Assembly (NCBI RefSeq): GCF_000425305.1
Contig: NZ_AUDE01000006.1
Span: 186,001-250,000, forward strand
Direction of reading: 5' to 3'
Source: Psychroserpens burtonensis DSM 12212
Lineage (GTDB): Bacteria > Bacteroidota > Bacteroidia > Flavobacteriales > Flavobacteriaceae
DNA length: 64,000 nucleotides
The notes beneath the pieces were generated by a model. That model made no database searches. It saw only the letters and a list, made by a program, of their open reading frames with translations, and was not told the origin of the DNA. Both the position numbers and the translations under genes were made by a program. Every line of letters starts with the position of its first letter. Position 1 is the stretch's first letter. Shown here in pieces: positions 8,617-15,455 of this stretch.

Positions 8617-9936
8617 TTACTTTATTTTTAAGTTAGACGTTCCTGATTTTTCAGAAATTAAATCTTTTAATCGCAATGTCACCGCATTTTTGTGTGCTTG
8701 TAAGCCTTCTGCCTCTGCCATTAACTCAATGGTATTACCAATATTTAAAATACCTTCTTTTGTGATCTTCTGAAATGTGATGCTTTTAGTAAAACTGTCT
8801 AAATTGACACCAGAATAGGCTTTACTAAACCCATTAGTTGGCAAGGTGTGATTTGTTCCTGAGGCGTAATCTCCTGCGCTTTCGGGTGTGTAATTTCCAA
8901 TAAATACAGATCCTGCATTCGCAATATTATCTACATAAAAATCTTCATTTTCTGTACAAATAATAAAATGCTCTGGTGCGTATTCATTAATCATATCTAA
9001 AGCAATGTCGTGATTCTCAACATATATCAATTTAGAGTTATCAATTGCTTTTTGAGACATTTCGATTCTTGGTAGTAATTTGATTTGCTTCTCAACTTCA
9101 GAAGAAACAGCGTCCATTAATTGTCTTGATGTAGACACTAAAATAACCTGACTATCTGCTCCATGTTCTGCTTGACTTAACAAATCTGAGGCGACATAAC
9201 TTGCGTTTGCTGTATCATCTGCAACAACTAGTAATTCACTAGGTCCAGCTGGCATATCTATGGCTACTCCATATTTTGTTGCTAATTGTTTCGCTACCGT
9301 TACATATTGGTTTCCAGGACCAAATATTTTATAAACTTGGGGTAAGGTTTCTGTTCCAAAGGTTAACCCTGCAATAGCCTGAATACCTCCAACTTTAATG
9401 ATTTTAGTCACACCACATAATTGCGCTGTGTACAGAATTTCATTGGCTATTTTTCCTTCTTTATTTGGAGGAGAACACAATACGATTTCTTTACAACCAG
9501 CAATATTAGCAGGAACTGTCAGCATTAATACTGTCGAAAACAAAGGTGCTGTACCTCCTGGAATGTATAACCCAACTTTCTGAATAGGTCGCTTTTCTTG
9601 CCAGCAATCAATACCTTTGGAGGTTTCTACAGAAACACGCTTTGTCTTTTGAGCTATATGGAAAGTTTCTATATTTTGCTTAGCGAACTGAATCGCTTGT
9701 TTTAATTCTTCGGAAACTGAATTTGATGCGTTTTCGATTTCTTCTGAAGAGACAATCATCCCCTCCAATTTGACTCCGTCAAACATTTCAGTGTACTTTA
9801 ATATCGCTTTATCTCCCTGTCTCTGAACATCATTGAAAATTTCATTAACTGTATTCTCTATATTCTCTAAAGTTTGAGTTGGTCGTTTTAGTAATTCAAA
9901 CCAGTCTGCCTTATTGGGATTATATGTTTTATTCAT
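8617..9936 (-). CDS. hisD: Histidinol dehydrogenase
   Basis: The 439-residue zinc enzyme oxidises L-histidinol to L-histidine with two NAD+. It shows GPGNQYVTVAKQ, MPAGPSELLVVAD, the metal-site SQAEHGADSQ, and the catalytic region EYAPEHFIICTEN. A final SAGDYASGTNHTLPT segment matches the family. It is the second gene of the operon, after hisG. Confidence 0.97.
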   Translation of the reverse strand: MNKTYNPNKADWFELLKRPTQTLENIENTVNEIFNDVQRQGDKAILKYTEMFDGVKLEGMIVSSEEIENASNSVSEELKQAIQFAKQNIETFHIAQKTKRVSVETSKGIDCWQEKRPIQKVGLYIPGGTAPLFSTVLMLTVPANIAGCKEIVLCSPPNKEGKIANEILYTAQLCGVTKIIKVGGIQAIAGLTFGTETLPQVYKIFGPGNQYVTVAKQLATKYGVAIDMPAGPSELLVVADDTANASYVASDLLSQAEHGADSQVILVSTSRQLMDAVSSEVEKQIKLLPRIEMSQKAIDNSKLIYVENHDIALDMINEYAPEHFIICTENEDFYVDNIANAGSVFIGNYTPESAGDYASGTNHTLPTNGFSKAYSGVNLDSFTKSITFQKITKEGILNIGNTIELMAEAEGLQAHKNAVTLRLKDLISEKSGTSNLKIK

Positions 9937-9992
9937 TAGTTGATTCTTTACTATTGTTTAAATTAGTGTTAAAAAAAAGATAGAGTCTTACA

Positions 9993-10850
9993 TTAAAGTA
10001 CCATGTTCTCTATTGGACACACCAATATTCCTTCTGCTCCATTTTTTTTAAGCTCATCAATAACTTCCCAAAACTCATTTTTATTAATTACAGAGTGTAA
10101 CGAACTCCAACCTTCCTTAGCTAATGGCAAAATTGTTGGACTATTCATTCCTGGTAAAATGTTTACGATAGTTTCCAGCTTATCATTTGGTGCATTTAAC
10201 AAGACATATTTGCTTTGTCTTCCGCGCAGAACAGATTGTAACCGAAACTGTAACTTATTTAAAATTTGTTGGTTTTCCGGAGAAATTAAAGGAGAAACAG
10301 CTAGAACAGCTTCAGATTTTAATAATATTTCAACTTCTTTTAATCCGTTTTTATATAATGTACTTCCACTCGAAACAATATCAACAATTGCATCTGCTAA
10401 TCCAATGTTAGGCGCAATCTCAACCGAACCGTTAATGATATGCAAATGTGCCTTAACATTATTCTTCTCTAAGAATTGAATAACTGTATTTGGATATGAC
10501 GTAGCAATGCGCTTGCCTTCAAGATCTGCAACACCACTATACTTTGCTGCTTTTGGCACTGCAATGGACACCTTACACGAAGAGAATCCTAGTTTTTCAA
10601 CAACTGAAATTTTATCGCCTTTCTCAATTAATACATTTTCACCAATAATTGCGGCATCAACAACTCCATCTTTTAAATATTGAGGAATATCACCGTTTCT
10701 AAGATAAAATACTTCTAAAGGGAAATTTTTTGCAGATGCTTTTAATTGGTCTTTACCATTGTCTATAGAAATCCCAACGTCTTTTAAAATCTTCATAGAA
10801 TCGTCATAAAGGCGTCCTGATTTTTGTACTGCTATTTTAAGTTTACTCAT
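9993..10850 (-). CDS. hisG: ATP phosphoribosyltransferase (long form)
   Basis: The first committed enzyme of histidine synthesis joins ATP and PRPP. At 285 residues it is the long HisG form, with a C-terminal ACT-like regulatory domain (about 210-285), so it should be feedback-inhibited by histidine without HisZ. The IVDIVSSGSTLYKNGL stretch is the family's PRPP-binding signature. It is the first structural gene of the operon, directly behind the leader-peptide attenuator, so expression is probably controlled by both attenuation and feedback. Confidence 0.97.
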   Translation of the reverse strand: MSKLKIAVQKSGRLYDDSMKILKDVGISIDNGKDQLKASAKNFPLEVFYLRNGDIPQYLKDGVVDAAIIGENVLIEKGDKISVVEKLGFSSCKVSIAVPKAAKYSGVADLEGKRIATSYPNTVIQFLEKNNVKAHLHIINGSVEIAPNIGLADAIVDIVSSGSTLYKNGLKEVEILLKSEAVLAVSPLISPENQQILNKLQFRLQSVLRGRQSKYVLLNAPNDKLETIVNILPGMNSPTILPLAKEGWSSLHSVINKNEFWEVIDELKKNGAEGILVCPIENMVL

Positions 10851-10903
10851 AATTTATCTCGAGAAAGCGAGTATCTTTTATTTTGTGTCTGAGCTAAAAT
10901 CGC

Positions 10904-10940
10904 GAATCAAAAAACCCGTTTGATTAGCTCAAACGGGTTT
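10904..10940 (-). terminator. his operon attenuator terminator
   Basis: On the minus strand a perfect 12-bp stem (10929-10940 pairing with 10912-10923) encloses a 5-nt loop and is followed by six U. It lies between the His-rich leader peptide and hisG, exactly where an attenuator belongs. The loop plus one adjacent base (10924-10931) is complementary over 8 nt to 10890-10897, offering an alternative pairing that would compete with or cap this hairpin. Confidence 0.88.
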
Positions 10941-10970
10941 AAATATGTTTTGAATTTATTCAATACATCT

Positions 10971-11024
10971 TCAACTCGCTTGATAGCCAGTATAAAAATG
11001 ATGATGTAATTGAGTAAGACTCAT
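10971..11024 (-). CDS. hisL: Histidine operon leader peptide
   Basis: A 17-codon ORF encodes MSLTQLHHHFYTGYQAS. Three consecutive His codons (CAT CAT CAT) sit mid-peptide, followed within a few codons by aromatic residues. It starts about 20-25 nt after a plausible promoter and ends about 30 nt before the terminator stem. This is the textbook layout for ribosome-mediated attenuation: ribosome stalling at the His codons when charged tRNA-His is scarce would favour readthrough into hisG. The gene is too short for routine gene calling. The symbol is used by analogy with enterobacterial hisL; the sequence is not expected to be homologous. Confidence 0.85.
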   Translation of the reverse strand: MSLTQLHHHFYTGYQAS

Positions 11025-11049
11025 TAAATTATTGTTATTAAATTATATG

Positions 11050-11082
11050 CAAAGGTTGCGAATTAAAATTCATAATTCCAAA
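11050..11082 (-). promoter_or_regulatory. Candidate his operon promoter
   Basis: On the minus strand TTTG (11082-11079) is followed after 21 nt by AACCTTTG (11057-11050). That is one mismatch from the Bacteroidota TTTG-N19-21-TAnnTTTG promoter. Transcription would start about 20 nt before the leader-peptide ATG. Confidence 0.55.
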
Positions 11083-11139
11083 TCTTGAAACACGATTTAT
11101 GATAATATTAATATTTCAGTTTAAAATTATAGATTAATC

Positions 11140-11640
11140 CTATTTTACTCCTATTTGCCAAGGATAAGGACTTTGGTCACGGTAATCAAGACAGACTTCG
11201 ATTTTTTTATTAACGACTGTAAAACTTACGTTTGCTCAACGGTCACTACTTCAGTAATATTTGCTTTTTAAAAATTATCTAGTTTATGAATTCTATTCGC
11301 TTTCTTTGAAAGCAAATCATATAAATAAACACGACTATCTTCGTTATAGCCATCCACATGAAGCGTAAAATTTTAAGACTTTATTCCCTAATTCTGAAAA
11401 CCATAGTCTTTGCAAGACTCTGGTAACCCTTGAATATTCTTAATTTTAAACCATCTATATTCACTATCAATTATCGCAATTTATACTAGCCATTTTTAAT
11501 CCCAATATGAATTATAGCATCTACTATGTTTCCATTTGCAGCATCGTAAATAAATAGAGGCTAATTAGACTTTTTATCATAATAGGTTTGCACTAAATCT
11601 TGATATTTAGTTTATCCTAGCTTTGAACAAAACCACAAAA
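11140..11640 (-). pseudogene. Decayed minus-strand gene between the prohibitin gene and his
   Basis: Minus-strand translation gives protein-like sequence interrupted by several stops and at least one frameshift. The upstream part (about 11616-11480) reads YQDLVQTYYDKKSN, stop, PLFIYDAANGNIVDAIIHIG. After a shift, a second frame reads DSEYRWFKIKNIQGLPESC and later HVDGYNEDSRVYLYDLLSKK, ending at a TAG at 11140-11142. At least four internal stops lie in the second frame. Composition and residue patterns are clearly those of a former coding region; the family was not recognised. A 12-bp inverted repeat (11598-11609 and 11643-11654) overlaps its 5' side. Confidence 0.7.
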
Positions 11641-11680
11641 ATTAAATATCAAGACTATGAGAAATGCTCTCAAATAAATA

Positions 11681-12496
11681 TTATTGGTTACCTAAAATAA
11701 TTGGCAATCCAGAATCTCCAGAACCTATTACAATAACTTTACTATTTGGAGACTCAGCAAGTTTCATAGTAGCATCTATACCCTTATCTTGTAAGATTTT
11801 ATCAGTTAATGACGCGCTTAATATTCTATTAGATTCCGCTTTACCTTCAGCTTCAATAATTACTTTTTGAGCTTCCTTCGCTGCAGTCACTAATCTAAAC
11901 TCATACTCTAAAGATTCTTGCTCTTGCTTTAATTTTCGCTCAATAGCTTCTTTAATTGTTGAAGGTAAGGTTACGTCTCTAATTAAAATATCATTAATTT
12001 GAATAAATTGAGGCTCAACAATCTTTTTTGTTTCTTCCAAAATTTCATCTTGAATAGCATCTCTCTTACTTGAATATAATTGCTCAGGTGTATAACGACC
12101 AACAACACTACGCGCAGCACTTCTTATGGCTGGCTGTAATACTCTACTCTTATATTCAGTTCCTTTTTGATTATGTAATTTACCTAAGTTTGCAGCATCT
12201 GGCTCATACAATACAGAGGCATCTAGTTTTATATCCAATCCATTAGAAGATAAAACAGACATTTTTTCAGGCATTTCTTGTTGACGCGTTTCATAATCGA
12301 TAACACGATTCCAAGGCGCTATAATATGAAAACCAGGCCCTAACGCTTCTTTATCAGGATCTACACCTTCACCAAGTGTCTCGTGTACTACTCCAGCATG
12401 CCCAGAATCAATTGTGACCGCTGATTTAAATAATCCTATTAATAATAGAACTATAACAATCAACGCTATAATGCCACTTTTTGGTAATTTTTCCAT
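11681..12496 (-). CDS. Prohibitin-like SPFH/band 7 membrane protein
   Basis: The 271-residue protein has one N-terminal transmembrane helix (about 8-27), a PHB/SPFH domain (about 28-190) and a charged helical region (about 190-235, rich in Glu, Lys and Ala) likely to oligomerise. Such proteins form large membrane rings that organise microdomains or restrain membrane proteases such as FtsH. It lies 11 bp after the VWA gene and is the last gene of the fabG-VWA-SPFH operon. The order is seen, but a functional link is only inferred. Confidence 0.88.
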   Translation of the reverse strand: MEKLPKSGIIALIVIVLLLIGLFKSAVTIDSGHAGVVHETLGEGVDPDKEALGPGFHIIAPWNRVIDYETRQQEMPEKMSVLSSNGLDIKLDASVLYEPDAANLGKLHNQKGTEYKSRVLQPAIRSAARSVVGRYTPEQLYSSKRDAIQDEILEETKKIVEPQFIQINDILIRDVTLPSTIKEAIERKLKQEQESLEYEFRLVTAAKEAQKVIIEAEGKAESNRILSASLTDKILQDKGIDATMKLAESPNSKVIVIGSGDSGLPIILGNQ

Positions 12497-12507
12497 GATT
12501 TTAGTTT

Positions 12508-14541
12508 TTAAATAAGTCCGTTATATTTTCTTATAAACCACTCAGTAGCTAGACTTAATGCTATGAGTGCTAGAAGATATTTCCAGTCTATCAAAGGTAC
12601 GACTTTTTTAGTGCTTTTTTGTATTGTAGCGAACCTAGAATCGTTAATTAAATCATAACTTAATGTCGACGTATTATCAATAAAATAGGAAGTTCCTTCG
12701 CTATTTATTGCTAAGGCCTGAAGCTTAGTAACATTGGCATTTAAGAATTGTTTCTCAACATTGTAGTCTAAAATTTTGAGTTCACCAGATTTTGATATAT
12801 TCTCGTTATTTACTGTTACAGTAAATGAATAATTCCCTGCTTCTAAACCACTTAAATCTACTTCATACGCTGTATTCTTTAAGACAAACGGATATGATTT
12901 AACATCATCTGTATCTTTGTTTTTTAGAGTAATATCTAAATTTGCATTATCTTCAAATATGTAATTCTTATTGAAAAACTGTGAAGTGATTCTCACATTA
13001 TCATTACCGTTATAAAAAGATTCATAATTTACATTTAATCGTGTCCTACGCTTATTAGTACTTAGATACTGCACCAGTTTCCCAATAAAATCATCAAACG
13101 TATTAAATGAATTCTCATTAATGTAGGCCTGCGCTCTCCATCTCCATAACCCCTCACCCAGAATTAGTGCTTCACGTTTATCATTAATCTCAAAAGTGGC
13201 AAAAAGAGGTTCGTCAATTTGATTACCATTAATCGTTTTATAAAGAATAGTTTCAAAAGGTACCACAAATGAGGTTTCACCAAATGCTCCTTTTAAAGGT
13301 GGAAATTCTCCAAAGTTCAAATCATCCACTATAAATGTTGAATAGTTTTGATTTAAACTTGGTTGATACTCCTCGGTTTGATTCGTTAATTCTTGTTTGT
13401 AATTATTTTGCAATTGATTTAATAAAGACCAATTTGTTTTCGTCCCAGTAATAACAATTTTATTGAGTTTCAACTTCTCAATTTCATTGAATAATGCTCT
13501 AAAGTTGTTCGTTGGTTGATACACAATAACCAATTGATAATCTGCCGATTTATTTAAAAATTCAACCGTAGACAGGATATCTGCATTGCGTTGCTCATTG
13601 CTTTCTATCGATTTTTTAAGTGTACCTAAATCTGGGTGCAATAGATCAGATACTATGGCAACATTCGTTTTTTGATCTATCACTTCAACCGCAAAATTTT
13701 TGACATTGTTGATGGTGTTTTTTTCGTTTTCTAGCGGAACTACTTGAGCCTTATAACTCGTCACACCTACTCTAGTAGCGGGTAATGTAAAGTTCACGAT
13801 TTGTGAAGTTTGTGATTTACTAAACGTTAGTGGTTTAGAAAATACTATTGTGTTTCCTGCAGAAACTCTCAACTGTGTATTTACTGTCGCATTCCCATTA
13901 TAAGTTGCAATAACCTCTACCGGAAACTTATTTTTTAAATACGCGTAGCGATTCACATTTAACTGCTGAACCTTAATATCTGTATATGTAGTTGTATCTC
14001 CTAAAATAATTGGAAAAATGGATTGCTTATATCGTTTTGTCATATAAGCATAGTCATTTCCGTAGGTTTGATTCCCATCAGAAATAATAAGCGTTGGCGA
14101 GATGGAGTTATTATGCACTTCAGATAAACGCTCAAAAATTAACGCAAGGTTAGATTGCTTCTCGTCAAACGATAACGAATCTGTTGGGTTTATTTCCTTT
14201 CCGAAACGATAAAACTCCAAATTAAAATTCTCGTTCAAAGCTTCATTAGCTTTCAAAGACTTAATAAGATCTGACGTGTTTTTCGCCTGATCTAGATAGC
14301 TTATAGATTCTGAATTATCTACAGCCACCACCAAATTTGGCTTTTCATTATAATAGGTAACCTTATCAAACTTAGGATTAATAAGTAATAAAAAGATTGA
14401 AAAATAAGTCACAAAACGTAAGGCTGATAATAGCCATGCACGTCTCCCTTTTAGTTTCGCTTTATAAGCATACTGAAAAAGCGCTAGTGATAGCGCTATG
14501 ATTCCAGATATGAAGATATATGTTATTGTTTCTGTTTGCAA
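12508..14541 (-). CDS. VWA-domain membrane protein
   Basis: The 677-residue protein starts with two transmembrane helices (about 7-25 and 37-55). A von Willebrand A-like domain follows, with the metal-ion-dependent adhesion motif DNSES at 75-79. The middle (about 200-600) is beta-rich and presumably extracytoplasmic. A last helix at about 652-670 is followed by a basic tail. It resembles the VWA/BatA-like proteins with a glutamine amidotransferase-like middle found in Bacteroidota, whose role is unknown. It lies 14 bp after fabG. The MIDAS motif suggests divalent-metal-dependent protein contacts at the cell envelope. Confidence 0.75.
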   Translation of the reverse strand: MQTETITYIFISGIIALSLALFQYAYKAKLKGRRAWLLSALRFVTYFSIFLLLINPKFDKVTYYNEKPNLVVAVDNSESISYLDQAKNTSDLIKSLKANEALNENFNLEFYRFGKEINPTDSLSFDEKQSNLALIFERLSEVHNNSISPTLIISDGNQTYGNDYAYMTKRYKQSIFPIILGDTTTYTDIKVQQLNVNRYAYLKNKFPVEVIATYNGNATVNTQLRVSAGNTIVFSKPLTFSKSQTSQIVNFTLPATRVGVTSYKAQVVPLENEKNTINNVKNFAVEVIDQKTNVAIVSDLLHPDLGTLKKSIESNEQRNADILSTVEFLNKSADYQLVIVYQPTNNFRALFNEIEKLKLNKIVITGTKTNWSLLNQLQNNYKQELTNQTEEYQPSLNQNYSTFIVDDLNFGEFPPLKGAFGETSFVVPFETILYKTINGNQIDEPLFATFEINDKREALILGEGLWRWRAQAYINENSFNTFDDFIGKLVQYLSTNKRRTRLNVNYESFYNGNDNVRITSQFFNKNYIFEDNANLDITLKNKDTDDVKSYPFVLKNTAYEVDLSGLEAGNYSFTVTVNNENISKSGELKILDYNVEKQFLNANVTKLQALAINSEGTSYFIDNTSTLSYDLINDSRFATIQKSTKKVVPLIDWKYLLALIALSLATEWFIRKYNGLI

Positions 14542-14555
14542 TGAATATAGTTCTA

Positions 14556-15302
14556 TTATGTCAACATTCCACCATCAACATTTAACGTCTGCCCTGTAAT
14601 ATAAGTACTCATATCACTAGCTAAAAACACGCAAGCGTTTGCGATATCTTCTGGACTTCCGCCACGTTTTAAAGGGATGGCATTTCTCCAACCTTTTACA
14701 ATTTCTTCGTCTAATTTAGCAGTCATTTCAGTTTCAATAAAACCAGGAGCAATCACGTTGCTTCTAATATTTCTAGACCCTAATTCTAAAGCTACAGACT
14801 TTGAGAATCCAATAATACCCGCTTTTGAAGCTGCATAATTGGTTTGCCCTGCGTTACCTTTTACACCAACAACAGAACTCATATTTATGATAGACCCTTT
14901 ACGTTGCTTCAACATCGTACGTAAAACGGCTTTAGTCATGTTAAAAACCGATTTTAAGTTGACTTCAATTACTTTATCAAAATCTTCTTCTCCCATTCTC
15001 ATGAGGAGATTATCTTTTGTAATTCCTGCGTTATTTACTAATATATCTATGCTTCCAAAATCTGCAAGAACATCTTCTACTAGTTTTTGAGACTCGTCAA
15101 AATTAGCGGCATTACTTTGGTAACCTTTAGCTTTAACTCCTTGAGCCTTTAATTCTTTCTCTAATTCATTTGCTGCTTCTACCGAAGCGCTATATGTGAA
15201 TGCCACATTAGCTCCATGCTGAGCAAAAACTTGAGCAATACCTTTGCCTATACCACGACTTGCACCAGTGATTATTGCTGTTTTTCCTTCTAATAACTTC
15301 AT
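14556..15302 (-). CDS. fabG: 3-oxoacyl-[acyl-carrier-protein] reductase
   Basis: The 248-residue short-chain dehydrogenase reduces 3-oxoacyl-ACP with NADPH in fatty-acid elongation. It shows the cofactor motif TGASRGIG at 12-19, the NNAG motif, the catalytic Ser in INMSSVVG and YAASK near residue 157. The C-terminal NVDGGM ending is typical of FabG. It heads a short operon with the VWA and SPFH genes. Confidence 0.93.
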   Translation of the reverse strand: MKLLEGKTAIITGASRGIGKGIAQVFAQHGANVAFTYSASVEAANELEKELKAQGVKAKGYQSNAANFDESQKLVEDVLADFGSIDILVNNAGITKDNLLMRMGEEDFDKVIEVNLKSVFNMTKAVLRTMLKQRKGSIINMSSVVGVKGNAGQTNYAASKAGIIGFSKSVALELGSRNIRSNVIAPGFIETEMTAKLDEEIVKGWRNAIPLKRGGSPEDIANACVFLASDMSTYITGQTLNVDGGMLT

Positions 15303-15389
15303 TATATACTATTTAATAGTTGGTATCCAAATATAGGAAATACATGTTGTAGAACATATAAAAATTTCACAAAATGTTTTGCTGTTTTT

Positions 15390-15432
15390 AGATAAAAAAA
15401 AGCAGCTACAAATAAATGTGACTGCTTTTGAG
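15390..15432 (-). terminator. Terminator of the M16 peptidase gene
   Basis: On the minus strand an 8-bp arm AAAAGCAG (15422-15429) pairs with 15398-15405, extended by a short ACA/TGT pairing, and is followed by a run of U (15394-15401 on the plus strand is A8). It lies about 30 bp past the M16 stop codon. Confidence 0.8.
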
Positions 15433-15455
15433 TTTTTTATATATCCGAAGTGATA

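Noticed and set aside
10003-10479. 158-codon plus-strand ORF opposite hisG
   Set aside because: Antisense shadow of a conserved enzyme gene; no family features.
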